Below, one piece after another: positions 16,496 through 24,604 of a stretch of 64,000 nucleotides of DNA. The notes below the pieces were generated by a model, which had not been told where the DNA came from, ran no database searches, and saw nothing but the letters and a program-made list of their open reading frames with translations. Every line of letters starts with the position of its first letter. Position 1 is the stretch's first letter. The position numbers were made by a program, and so were the translations under genes. Origin of the DNA: Bacillota bacterium (GTDB taxonomy: Bacteria > Bacillota > Clostridia > Lachnospirales > Lachnospiraceae); the NCBI GenBank assembly GCA_023439125.1, contig JAEXOU010000007.1:1-64000 (forward strand), read 5' to 3'.

Positions 16496-16760
16496 GCATA
16501 AAAAAAGTCCGCTCTAAGCGTTAGCTTAGGGCGAACTATATTAAGTCCGTGGTACCACCTAAATTCAGTAAGAATAGGAATATTCTTAAGCTGCTCTCTT
16601 AACGGCACGAGATTTCTCTTTATGCCGCTTCCTTGATAACGGGGGAAAACCCGGTGTAATCTACTTGGATATTATCCGTTCAATTAACAGCTCAAAGGTG
16701 CCTTCTATAAGTTCGCTATGAAGATTTTCACCAAACATCTTCTCTCTAAAATAACGATCC
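16496..16760 (-). promoter_or_regulatory. T-box leader of glyS, specifier GGC (Gly)
   Basis: On the minus strand the T-box aggtggtaccacggac is at 16545-16560, followed by a terminator hairpin (gcccta...ttag-type stem, 16500-16536) ending in seven T residues. The specifier is most likely GGC at 16700-16702, in gaaGGCacctttGAG. It matches the GCC anticodon of both tRNA-Gly genes in the window. Confidence 0.92.
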
Positions 16761-16884
16761 TATCTACTATTCCTTTTCATTGCCTTTAAGGTATTTTAAA
16801 TACAATAACCTATTTGGATATCATTGTCAACCCCCAAGATGATAGAGGAGCAACTGACACAATCGCCAATCACAAAGGAGGGAA

Positions 16885-17122
16885 TTATATTGCCTTTTTA
16901 TGTTCAACATACTCAACTATTGATCCATCCGGATGCTTTAACGTCATATTAACTCCAGTGGGCATATTTTTTATATCTCTTACCATGGTAGCACCATCCA
17001 ACAGCAAATAATCCTTGAACTCGGCAGCGGAATCAACTAAGAATGTTGATTTTACTTCACGACAATAACACGTTTGCAAATGACAGAGCAATATTCTTCT
17101 TGGTAAATAATAATGATCCCAT
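16885..17122 (-). pseudogene. Possible small frameshifted gene of unknown function
   Basis: An ATG at 17120-17122 directly follows the TAA of the upstream small gene and has AGAGGAAT as ribosome-binding site. It reads MGSLLFTKKNIALSFANVLLS and stops. A shifted frame continues VKSTFLVDSAAEFKDYLLLDG...VNMTLKHPDGSIVEYVEHKKAI to 16885. I do not recognise the family. The two frames may be one damaged gene. Confidence 0.3.
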
Positions 17123-17257
17123 TTATTCCTCTACCACAGTATATTTAACCCAATAATCCCGATATGACTTAATACTGAAATTATATACACATACTCTTAA
17201 GGAAGTGTTCGCCAATGTGACCACCGCAATAGCCACCAGTAATATTTTTTTCTTCAT
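17123..17257 (-). CDS. Small peptide with one membrane segment or signal anchor
   Basis: A 44-residue frame, MKKKILLVAIAVVTLANTSL and onward, has the Lys-rich start and hydrophobic core of a signal peptide or single membrane span. GGAGG lies 12 bases upstream of the ATG, a little far. The next small frame begins right at its stop. Function unknown. Confidence 0.4.
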   Translation of the reverse strand: MKKKILLVAIAVVTLANTSLRVCVYNFSIKSYRDYWVKYTVVEE

Positions 17258-17692
17258 ATTAATACGATACCTCCGTTTGATTAGACGTTTTTTGCGCCGT
17301 TTTGCTCTCTCATGCCATTGGCAGGATAAGTGACACGTCAGCCGTTTGAGGTCTATGTGAAAAAAGCTATACAAATTATACCATATTCCCCCGCCCATAA
17401 CAACGAGCAGGTTCTGCCCGTTCCGACTACCCGGATGGTTATTGGAAGCTTTTCACTTATAAATATGAATGAATTATTTATAAGTGATATGATAATAAGG
17501 ATCAAGAATATTTTGCTTATCAAGCGATATACAATATTGGTAACGAAAAAAACAAATCTGAATTTTGAGGGCGATAGTTTGGTCTTTGTGAATGCGTCAT
17601 CTCTCGCAGAAACTACGATGCAGAAAATCAGATATTGGTTTCCTGATTTTCTGTTGTCAAAGAATTTGGCATTAAAATATTGTACGTTTCTA
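17258..17692. other. Intergenic stretch with two hairpins
   Basis: About 430 bp without a convincing gene; both long frames here look random. It contains CACTTATAAAT/ATTTATAAGTG (17454-17486) and the perfect CAGAAAATCAG/CTGATTTTCTG (17621-17653). These may be terminators or remnants. Confidence 0.45.
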
Positions 17693-17744
17693 TTGACAAA
17701 ATGTAATGAGTACATTACACTTAAAAAGTAATTAGTTCATTACA
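17693..17744 (+). promoter_or_regulatory. Promoter and two operators of the second XRE pair
   Basis: TTGACA (17693-17698) and TACACT (17716-17721) are 17 bp apart. The palindrome TGTAATG-AGTA-CATTACA fills 17702-17719, and a related imperfect site, AGTAATT-AGTT-CATTACA, lies at 17727-17744. Together they look like a repressor operator pair covering the -10 region. Confidence 0.75.
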
Positions 17745-17765
17745 TTTTGGAAAGGAGACATTACT

Positions 17766-17969
17766 TTGATATGTAATAGAATTAAAGTATTACGTGCAGA
17801 AAAGGATTGGACACAGGAAAACTTAGCAAATAAAATTGGAATTTCACGACAAGCGGTCATATCGATAGAAAAATACAAATATACTCCGTCTCTGGAATTA
17901 GCATTTAAAATTGCAGAAACATTTGGAGTTTCTATTGATGTGGTTTTTGAGCATAAGGAGGAAGAGTAG
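17766..17969 (+). CDS. Small XRE-family regulator, TTG start
   Basis: The 67-residue protein, NRIKVLRAEKDWTQENLANKIGISRQAVISIEKYKYTPSLELAFKIAETF, is a single helix-turn-helix domain. AAAGGAG lies seven bases ahead of TTG at 17766-17768, and no ATG fits. Two palindromes cover its promoter, so autoregulation is likely. It is followed by a small membrane protein gene. Confidence 0.85.
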   Translation: MICNRIKVLRAEKDWTQENLANKIGISRQAVISIEKYKYTPSLELAFKIAETFGVSIDVVFEHKEEE

Positions 17970-17970
17970 T

Positions 17971-18294
17971 ATGATTGAACAAACTATTATCTTGATTTTT
18001 CTTGTTTTAGCTTTAGGAGCAACACTTTGGCTTTACGTTTTGAAGGCAAAAAAAGAAGTTGTGTATAAGAGTGATGAACGCTGGCAGATGATACAAGTGA
18101 AAGCAAATCAGACCGCCAATATAGCAAACTGGATTTTAATTATACTAGTGTTAGTCGGAACATTAATTCCATTGTTTAGTGATACCGAAATGGTTTTCAC
18201 ACTTCAAAGAGTAACTATATTTGGAGAATTCTTTATTGGCATACGTAATTTCCTCGAATTAGCCGCAATTAAGTATTTTGATAAGCAATTATAG
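17971..18294 (+). CDS. Small membrane protein paired with an XRE regulator
   Basis: The 107-residue protein has three to four hydrophobic spans (TIILIFLVLALGATLWLYVL, IANWILIILVLVGTLIPLF, FFIGIRNFLELAAI) and the charged segment KSDERWQMIQVKANQ. It resembles DUF2178-type partners of XRE regulators. The ATG follows the regulator stop by one base. An earlier start at 17911 would overlap the regulator and is less likely. Role unknown. Confidence 0.65.
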   Translation: MIEQTIILIFLVLALGATLWLYVLKAKKEVVYKSDERWQMIQVKANQTANIANWILIILVLVGTLIPLFSDTEMVFTLQRVTIFGEFFIGIRNFLELAAIKYFDKQL

Positions 18295-18298
18295 AATC

Positions 18299-18405
18299 TG
18301 GGGGTGACAAAGGGGGGGTGACAAAGGGACGGGGTGAGTGACACGACCGTAACAGGAATTAGTCGAGGCGTAATATAAAGGATAAAGTGACGACAACCCC
18401 GTCCC
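18299..18405. repeat. REP-like G-rich repeat with inverted ends
   Basis: It contains ggggtgacaaaggg twice, then GGGACGGGGT (18326-18335), and the inverted ACCCCGTCCC at 18396-18405, with gtgac motifs beside each. This GGGACGGGGT/GTGACA signature resembles REP-type sequences linked to Y1/RAYT transposases. It abuts, and seems to have cut, an IS3 orfA. Confidence 0.55.
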
Positions 18406-18411
18406 CATGCT

Positions 18412-18530
18412 ATGTACTGAGCAATATCATACTTTTTAGAAATCTCAGCTAGGGTTGATTCCTCTCGGAGGATCTCCAGCACTATATTTGCTTTTTCTTG
18501 GGGGGACCATGTCCTTCTTATTCTACTCAT
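18412..18530 (-). pseudogene. IS3-family OrfA fragment
   Basis: About 40 residues, MSRIRRTWSPQEKANIVLEI followed by LREESTLAEISKKYDIA, match the N-terminal helix-turn-helix of IS3 OrfA. After this point the frame runs into the REP-like repeat and loses similarity. OrfB is absent. It differs from the OrfA at the left edge of the window. Confidence 0.65.
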
Positions 18531-18586
18531 ACACTCATTATAACTTAAATTTTGAATTTTGTATCCAACCTTATGTGTACATTATA

Positions 18587-18689
18587 GACCCTCTGGTGTA
18601 TATAAGACATCTTGATTTTGTAAAGATATTTCTACCGTATAATCTCTAGGTAAAGAGGCTAATATTTCCTCTGGATTACTGCAATTCAT
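18587..18689 (-). pseudogene. DUF4362-like gene, 5' fragment (copy B)
   Basis: The ATG at 18687-18689 and about 33 codons are near-identical to the start of the gene at 434-847. The sequence ends abruptly at 18587, within gaccctctgg, where unrelated DNA from the IS3 side begins. Confidence 0.75.
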
Positions 18690-18991
18690 TTTCGGTTCAC
18701 CTCATCTTATGCTATATATTATTCAGAAAGGAATACATTGTTACATAAAGTTTGAATTACAGAGTAAACATATATGTAAAACAAAAGAAAGTCTACCGGC
18801 TAGCTTACTCTTTTTCTTATCAACTCTTTTACATTATTTGATTTTCTTATAATTGGTAAGTCCTAATAAATAGTCAATACTGCAACCATAAAATTTTGCA
18901 AGTACAGAAACAATACAGAAACCTTTCTCTAGAGTCCCTGTATTAATAAAATTAGTTAAATAAGTACCCCCTAGAGTCGCTATCTGCTTCT
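18587..18991. repeat. Long direct repeat, copy B (partner at 745-1161)
   Basis: About 405 bp near-identical to 745-1161 in the same orientation. It lacks the 11-bp duplication of copy A and differs by scattered single bases. Confidence 0.85.
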
Positions 18992-19028
18992 CTTGTGAAT
19001 CAATAATTATGTGCCTGTAATCTATCAA
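18834..19028 (-). CDS. Degenerate XRE-type regulator (copy B)
   Basis: The 64-residue frame starts at TTG (19026-19028) with GGGGTGAT upstream and ends LAKFYGCSIDYLLGLTNYKKIK, like the C-terminus of an XRE domain. The middle (KQIATLGGTYLTNFINTGTLEKG) is a poor match to a helix-turn-helix, so it may be non-functional. Copy A at 993-1163 is clearly broken. Confidence 0.45.
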   Translation of the reverse strand: MIDYRHIIIDSQEKQIATLGGTYLTNFINTGTLEKGFCIVSVLAKFYGCSIDYLLGLTNYKKIK

Positions 19029-19105
19029 TTTACATCACCCCAATATCCTAAATTTCCTATGTTAGATACATGTTAAGTAACGTGGTTTACAAATGAAAAT
19101 AAGAA

Positions 19106-19133
19106 AGACCTTACACTGCGAAATGTAAGGTCT
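19106..19133 (-). terminator. Rho-independent terminator
   Basis: AGACCTTACA and TGTAAGGTCT pair around a loop and are followed by TTTC on the minus strand, 18 bp after the stop of the small Gly/Asn-rich frame. Confidence 0.65.
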
Positions 19134-19150
19134 GAAAATACTAAATATAA

Positions 19151-19303
19151 TTATAAACCACCACCGTGGTCATCGTAATCTCCTGAAACATCGGGGTCTC
19201 TTATTTCGATGCCATCATCATTATCCTTTGAACCACCGTTGTTAGATGGACCACCATTGTTACTGCTACCACCATTATCTCCCTGCAAAAACCAAATTTC
19301 CAT
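19151..19303 (-). CDS. 50-residue Gly/Asn/Asp-rich peptide or surface-protein tail
   Basis: The frame MEIWFLQGDNGGSSNNGGPS, then NNGGSKDNDDGIEIRDPDVSGDYDDHGGGL, looks like a linker or C-terminal tail of a secreted protein. A terminator follows the stop, which supports real coding. No ribosome-binding site is seen, so it may be the remaining 3' end of a larger gene. Confidence 0.35.
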   Translation of the reverse strand: MEIWFLQGDNGGSSNNGGPSNNGGSKDNDDGIEIRDPDVSGDYDDHGGGL

Positions 19304-19494
19304 CCATATATTGACTTTATTTATCACATTTGATATATATTATTATATAGAAGGAAAAATATCATATCATTTGTTTGTCGGGTTAATTACAATATTGAAA
19401 TAAACTCAAGAGGAGATATAACTTAGGAACTGTAAACATAAGATAGTACTAATTTTGGCTAGTGCTAAAGGTATACGCAGAAATGGAGAAAGAT

Positions 19495-20337
19495 ATGAAT
19501 AAAAAAATAGTAGCTCTGATATTTGTAATAATACTCATAAGCTTTTCAGATAACGTAGCTGCAAAGAGTGATACAACAGTAGATGATGTATATAAGATCG
19601 TTAGAGATAACCTTTTAAAGCATAAGGAAACATTTACAATTGACATGGATAGTGATACTTATAGTCAACTAAGCAATGGAGACGATGTAATATTAATGGC
19701 TACCGATATTGATCAGAAGGATACCTCCAAGGATGGAGATTATCTTTTGTATTCCCTTAGCAGTTGGGGGCGTAAATGGGAATTTACATGGGAGTTTACA
19801 TCGGGTGGGAGATATCTCGAATCAGCATCACTTACGGTGAATGCTGTTTACAGTTCAACTCTCAAGCAGGAGAAAAAGGTCGATACTAAAATAAAAAGTG
19901 TGTTAGACAGCTTAAAGCTGGAGGGCAAATCCGATTACACCAAGGTTAAAGCAATCCATGATTACATAATAAAAAGAGTCAGCTATGACTTCACCTATGA
20001 AAAATATTCCGCATATAATGCATTGATAGAGAAATCCTCCGTATGTCGGGGTTATGTTTCATTAGCATACCGGATGTTTACAGATGCAGGTATTGAATGC
20101 AGGATAATAGGCACACTTGATCATGCCTGGAATATCGTTAAGGTAAATGGAAAGTGGTATAATATCGATCTGACTTGGGATGATCCAAATAGGAGTAAAG
20201 GTCCACAGGTAATATATGATTATTTTCTTAAGAATGCAGCAAGCTTTAGGGACCACACCGGATATAAGGAAATTATGACAAAAGAATTTACTGCAAAATA
20301 TCCGATTGCGAAGGATAGTTATAAACTAGAAAAATAA
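19495..20337 (+). CDS. Secreted transglutaminase-like (Cys protease fold) protein
   Basis: The 280-residue protein starts at MNKKIVALIFVIILISFSDN, a signal peptide with a likely cut near VAA-KS. The transglutaminase-like core from about 150 holds the triad SSVCRGYVSLAYRMF (Cys), LDHAWNIVKVNGKWYNIDLTWDDP (His and Asp). Members act as extracellular peptidases or crosslinkers. An earlier ATG at 19462 is less likely because it would precede the signal sequence. It resembles the C-terminal half of the protein at 33785-35182. Substrate unknown. Confidence 0.8.
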   Translation: MNKKIVALIFVIILISFSDNVAAKSDTTVDDVYKIVRDNLLKHKETFTIDMDSDTYSQLSNGDDVILMATDIDQKDTSKDGDYLLYSLSSWGRKWEFTWEFTSGGRYLESASLTVNAVYSSTLKQEKKVDTKIKSVLDSLKLEGKSDYTKVKAIHDYIIKRVSYDFTYEKYSAYNALIEKSSVCRGYVSLAYRMFTDAGIECRIIGTLDHAWNIVKVNGKWYNIDLTWDDPNRSKGPQVIYDYFLKNAASFRDHTGYKEIMTKEFTAKYPIAKDSYKLEK

Positions 20338-20359
20338 AAGCAAGAAAAGACATTGGGTG

Positions 20360-20490
20360 AGAATCAACTTTTGTTGCAGAAATCGAAATGTTGGCAAAAT
20401 TGTTGAAGAAGTATTATTCTCTAGAAGATGAACAAATAGAAATATTAAAACAAATAATAACCGAATTATACAACATAAGAAATGAACACG
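20360..20490 (+). pseudogene. Possible C-terminal fragment of unknown protein
   Basis: A frame STFVAEIEMLAKLLKKYYSL, then EDEQIEILKQIITELYNIRNEHG, runs into a strong terminator hairpin that would overlap its last codons. It is helical and charged, has no clear start, and I do not recognise it. Confidence 0.3.
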
Positions 20491-20527
20491 GTGCAGTATC
20501 ATTAAGACTGTACCGTGTTCATTTTTT
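20484..20527 (+). terminator. Rho-independent terminator
   Basis: GAACACGGTGCAGT and ACTGTACCGTGTTC pair (one mismatch) around a 9-base loop and are followed by ATTTTTTC. Confidence 0.85.
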
Positions 20528-20760
20528 CGCCCTTAGGGTGTTCATAGTTAAACAGTATCAATATCGTTACCCTACAGCAGACCCCTCGGAGAGCGAGCAG
20601 GGCAGTTGCAGTTTAACTGCCCTAGTGAGGTAATACAGATTATCTGGATTAAAGAATTAAAAATCATTCTCTGAAAAATCGTAAAAAAGTGCTCCTTTTT
20701 AAATTTGCCTATCATTTTAATTAATGAAACAGATTAACAAATTTTAAGGAGGAAATATTT

Positions 20761-21993
20761 ATGGCAAATGTTTGTATTTTAAGACATCAGGGTCACATTA
20801 AATCCAAGACGCATTTTCCGTATCAACAATTTCAGGACACTGAAAAACTATGGGAACAAAAACATTGATTCATCACTTACTCATCTTAACACTTGTATAG
20901 TGAATAATCTAAAAAATAGAGAAACCTATCTCGCTGCTTTCAATCACTTTCATGAAAGCGGAGAATTTAAAGGTCAGCTAAAGGTGCAAGGAGCAGTGGA
21001 TAAGCAAACAAAGTTCTTGGATGAGTTTCTGATTTATCCACCATATGAGAATAACGGAGATGAGTCTTGAGGAACAAGAAGCATTTTTCAAAAAAGAATT
21101 GCTGGCACTCAAAAAGTACCTTCCACATATGATTGTCTTATCTGCTAATATACACCGAGATGAGGTGTTTCGTCCTCTGGATGAAGAAATGAAAGCTCTC
21201 TTTCCCGAAGAGAAAGTAACACCGCACATGCATGTGATAGCAATACCTATAATCTATGATAAAAAACGGATCTCAAGAAAGTCTCTATAACAGAATTATG
21301 GAAAGGGAAGCTCAGCTATTGCAAATTCCAAGATTATATGTATAATTCAGTCGCGAAAGAGTATGGGTTTGACCGTGGTGAGATGCATGATTTTGGTGAA
21401 GCTGAGAAGCATTTGAAAGTCGAAGCCTTTAAGTTAAAGGAAGCTGAGAATCTTTGAATAAGCTTTAAGCCGAAATTGAATTAAAGGAGCAGAGTCTGGT
21501 GGAAAGGGCAAAGGATTTGGAACCGGAAGAACATATTAACCTATTTAATGTTAAAGATGTTATAAAGCAGCAAAAAGCCATCAACTATGCGCTGAAAATA
21601 GAAAAGGATAAGAATGCTCTACTTCTAAAAGAAAAAGATAACCTAAATCAAACGATAAAAGATAAAGATGAATTAATTATCGCACAAAACCATGAAATCC
21701 AAAATCAACAGGAAAAAATCTCTGAAATAAAGAAAGAGCTATCCATGGTGAAGGATAAGACAAATGACATTCTGAATATTAAGGTATCAGATGAGTGCCT
21801 GCGTCAGGTTTATCTTGATGAAGCCAAGAAGAAAATCAAATTGTATGACATTCTTGTAAGAAGTATTAGAGACTTCTTATCGGAATTGATTAAGGCATCC
21901 CCTAAATTCATCCGTGAATTATTGGATAACAAGATTCTCCACAAAGAAGATTTACCTGGGGAACGCGAGAACAATCGCCATAAAGGTAGATAA
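20761..21993 (+). pseudogene. MobV/Pre-like relaxase with several frameshifts (copy 2)
   Basis: It starts MANVCILRHQGHIKSKTHF behind AAGGAGG and matches copy 1 at 4653. A deletion at the conserved HNFR region shifts the frame near 20825, and at least two more shifts follow. The His motif region TPHMHVIAIPI is at about 21220. Unlike copy 1 it keeps the C-terminal coiled coil (21499-21993; KDKNALLLKEKDNLNQTIKD and onward) and the ending. The 70 bp upstream also match copy 1. Confidence 0.8.
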
Positions 21994-22095
21994 GCAACTA
22001 TTAATAATGATAAGGCAGAATTAAAAACAGACTCTCTGAATCAAAGAATATTTATAACAAACAGAAGCCTTTTTTCTGAAAGAAGGGTTTCGTTA

Positions 22096-22345
22096 TGTTA
22101 AAACTGTATTTGTTTTACTTCGAAAACAAGAAGAAATGGACCTTAAATGACTTGTTCCCAGAATGGAAAGCTGAACGTCTAAAGGATAAGAGTCTTAATA
22201 TTAAAACTGTCACACGGGATACTGAGCATTGGAACAAGTATTACAAAGAGCATTCTATCGTATAACTTATTGGCTTAGTAAATATTGCAGAGATGCAGGA
22301 ATTACATACAAGAGTCCTATTGTACAAGAAGGACTACTGATAATA
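22096..22345 (+). pseudogene. Tyrosine recombinase with internal deletion
   Basis: The first 55 codons, MLKLYLFYFENKKKWTLNDLFPEWKAERL and onward to HWNKYYKEHSIV, are an integrase N-terminal core-binding region. At about 22263 the sequence jumps to the stretch ttggcttagtaaatattgca and beyond, which matches 5570-5630 of the other integrase (YWLSKYCRDAGITYKSP). The catalytic Arg domain is deleted. It follows the relaxase, as expected for the intact element. Confidence 0.75.
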
Positions 22346-22450
22346 ACGAAAGTTCCTCAGAAACATTTTAACAATAAATAACGATTCAATATTCTAAAGC
22401 TTAACAGGATAACTTAATGATTTATTATAAGAGGTTTTTATCTATATAAT

Positions 22451-22500
22451 GAAGAATCCCAAACCAATAATTAAACTTAATTACTGGTTTGGGATTCTTC
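22451..22500. terminator. Strong bidirectional hairpin
   Basis: GAAGAATCCCAAACCAATAATT and its near-perfect complement pair around AAACTT. Confidence 0.8.
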
Positions 22501-22579
22501 TGTTGCATACAAAATCAGAGCCTACAATATCTAATTACATTCTATTCTACTACTAATGCTACATATCCTGAATCTGTTG

Positions 22580-22801
22580 CTATAAATTCAACTTCAGTGG
22601 GCGTTTTCTATATTCAAGAATGTCCAGTAAATCTTTATCTTGTATACTAATCATATCTCCTTTTCTGTCCACGCTCATAGGATAATTTTTGATTGTCTGT
22701 CTATGTAAGTCAGGGATAATTGCCATCCCGTTCTCATAAAACACTACAAAATGACGAAAAGAGTAATCTTGTAAATAAAGGACATGTTTATTAGCTTAAT
22801 G
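22580..22801 (-). pseudogene. C-terminal fragment of an unrecognised protein
   Basis: A frame without a start reads HVLYLQDYSFRHFVVFYENG, then MAIIPDLHRQTIKNYPMSVD and RKGDMISIQDKDLLDILEYR, to TAG at 22580-22582. Composition and codon pattern look like real coding sequence. I do not know the family. It lies between mobile debris and an intact XRE gene. Confidence 0.4.
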
Positions 22802-22841
22802 AGAGTAAGGTGAACTAGATAAACTGAAAGTTTCGAGCATA

Positions 22842-23474
22842 TTACCAAATTCCTTTTCCATCTCCAAGCAAAATACTCTTGATGTTCTCATTTATTTCAC
22901 TTTCAGTTAAACCTTGTTGGATTAGCGGTTGAATTACTTCCCGGCTTTCTCTTGTGTGCGGAAGTTCCGAAGCCAATCTATTAGCCTTATCCTCATATCC
23001 TGCTTTTAAATATAAGAAGCATAAAGTTGCACGCATGGTAGATTTTTGTTTTTCATTGATGGATATAGGTAATCCTCTTTCCATCAATTCGATTGCCTCA
23101 TCCGTATTGCCCTTTAATGCCAACGTACTGGCTAACCCCAAAATCATTCCTGGCTTATTAGGATAAATTAGCAAGGCATCACGATATGTCTTTTCTGCCG
23201 AATCATAATCTCCTCTTCTTTGATATTCAACAGCTTTTTTATGAATATTATATCGTGTTTCTTCCGCACGAATCGTATCCATCCCCACTAACAAATCAAT
23301 ACTTGTTTCAAAAATATTTGCCAGTGCAGGTAAAAGTGTAATATCCGGATAGGACTCTCCTCGCTCCCATTTTGAAACGCTTTGTGGAGTAATCCCTAAA
23401 TATTCTGCAACATCCTCCTGTGTCAGATTTTTCAAAATGCGATATTTCTTTAAGTTTTCCGGTAAGTATAACAT
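22842..23474 (-). CDS. XRE regulator with TPR-like C-terminal domain
   Basis: The 210-residue protein has a helix-turn-helix at residues 6-60 (LKKYRILKNLTQEDVAEYLGITPQSVSKWERGESYPDITLLPALANIFETSIDLLVG) and tetratricopeptide-like helices from about 75 to 170 (AVEYQRRGDYDSAEKTYRDALLIYPNKPGMILGLASTLALKGNTDEAIELMERG). This architecture often senses peptides or protein partners. An AGGAGGGTG ribosome-binding site is present. Target genes unknown. Confidence 0.85.
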   Translation of the reverse strand: MLYLPENLKKYRILKNLTQEDVAEYLGITPQSVSKWERGESYPDITLLPALANIFETSIDLLVGMDTIRAEETRYNIHKKAVEYQRRGDYDSAEKTYRDALLIYPNKPGMILGLASTLALKGNTDEAIELMERGLPISINEKQKSTMRATLCFLYLKAGYEDKANRLASELPHTRESREVIQPLIQQGLTESEINENIKSILLGDGKGIW

Positions 23475-23587
23475 AGCACCCTCCTAATGATTTATTCTAA
23501 TAAAATCATATCATGAGCACCTATAAATTCAATAACGCAGTAGTTGTCTTGGACTCAACCATATATGCTCATATAAGCTGAAAATTG

Positions 23588-23833
23588 CTAATTCTTATAA
23601 CCTATGAGTGCCACTACCATGTCGCCCTTCATTATGTAAGCTATCATCTTTCCTTCACTCAACAGTTCATTCTTGCATTCAATAATATGTAATCCTGCAT
23701 TGTCTGGAATCTCATGTGCTACAACATGAATACTATCAGCAATCCCTTCACAAGACTTTAAGAATATGCTTCTAATTTGTTCTATACTTAGTTCTTTTTC
23801 AGGCAACCATGAAAAAAGGTCCAAAATTCGCAT
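23588..23833 (-). CDS. Small protein of unknown function
   Basis: The 81-residue protein, MRILDLFSWLPEKELSIEQI, then RSIFLKSCEGIADSIHVVAH and onward, is soluble, without known motifs that I recognise. CGGAG lies ten bases ahead of the ATG. It is sandwiched between an XRE/TPR gene and integrase debris. Confidence 0.45.
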   Translation of the reverse strand: MRILDLFSWLPEKELSIEQIRSIFLKSCEGIADSIHVVAHEIPDNAGLHIIECKNELLSEGKMIAYIMKGDMVVALIGYKN

Positions 23834-23863
23834 AACACAACACTCCGTAAAAAGTAATGGTAG

Positions 23864-24064
23864 GTGGTATACTCGACTTTAATTGATTCTGGTCTAAATA
23901 TCAATCTTATCCGTGGACAAGTTGGTCATGAGGATGAAAGAACCACTTATCATAATTACTATTTCAACCGTTTGAGTATACAGAAACCGAAAGAAAACTC
24001 GAACAAGCTCTATGCAGAACAACTCATTAATCGACTTATATCGAATTCGGAATCCATTGATTGA
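23864..24064 (+). pseudogene. Tyrosine recombinase C-terminal fragment next to the second tRNA-Gly
   Basis: The frame TLIDSGLNINLIRGQVGHED, then ERTTYHNYYFNRL, carries the GH box and Tyr nucleophile of an integrase. The catalytic Arg domains upstream are gone. It is unlike the integrase at 5277 in detail, so it comes from a different element. It ends about 130 bp from tRNA-Gly. Confidence 0.7.
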
Positions 24065-24140
24065 TTCTCACATCTGATTACACTGTCTTTTTTACTAAAA
24101 TTGAACAAGTGTAATCACTGTAATCACAATCTCATAAATG

Positions 24141-24180
24141 ACAAAAGCCCCGCAACCATTGATTTCTCTATGATTGCGAG
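24141..24180 (-). terminator. Terminator of the second tRNA-Gly
   Basis: On the minus strand CGCAATCAT pairs with ATGGTTGCG, followed by GGGGCTTTTG. Confidence 0.65.
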
Positions 24181-24191
24181 ACTTAAAAGTA

Positions 24192-24263
24192 AGCACGAGA
24201 CGGGATTCGAACCCGCGACCCTCGCCTTGGCAAGGCGATACTCCACCACTGAGCCACTCGTGC
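24192..24263 (-). tRNA. tRNA-Gly (anticodon GCC), second copy
   Basis: Acceptor GCACGAG/CTCGTGC, anticodon stem TCGCC/GGCGA with loop TTGCCAA (anticodon GCC at 24229-24231), T-arm GCGGG-TTCGAAT-CCCGT. It is identical to the gene at 5875 except for a compensated acceptor base pair (C-G there, A-T here). Integrase debris lies on its 3' side. Confidence 0.95.
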
Positions 24264-24431
24264 ATGTTTATTCGTTTGTTATGTTCTCAACCGAACAAGA
24301 TGTATTATACCGAATAAAACCTTGTTTGTCAACACTATAATTACAATAAAATTCTGCCTTTTTCTACCATATAATTCTTACTTTCATTACCATAAAGATT
24401 CAGCTGCAAAAGTACTTTCTACAACTTTACT

Positions 24432-24604
24432 AGACATTTTGCACTTAAGAAACTTGATAAATATGGAATGACATACATAATTCAAAAGCAACCGTTACGA
24501 ACTTCATTCATGCGAAAGCGTGTTGCGATTAAATATGTTTGTCATTCCATCTTCCTAACATTTCTTTGTGCAAAATGACGTTAGCCACCTTAGACACCTG
24601 AATC
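24432..24604. repeat. Foldback repeat, copy 1
   Basis: Imperfect inverted arms: acattttgcac...ggaatgacatacataatt (24435-24483) and aatatgtttgtcattccat...tttgtgcaaaatga (to about 24579). A gcgaaagcgtgttgcg stretch lies at the inner side, and an outer tail gacacctgaatc reads into the degV stop. It is related to 39262-39643 and 46112-46181. Confidence 0.8.

Noticed and set aside
17330..17731. Overlapping long frames on both strands
   Set aside because: Hydrophobic, random-looking, covering two hairpins and a promoter; no good start signals.
20570..20640. G+C-rich stretch with an agggcagttgc/aactgccct hairpin, considered as an RNA gene
   Set aside because: A short stem without T run or conserved features; no identity can be supported.
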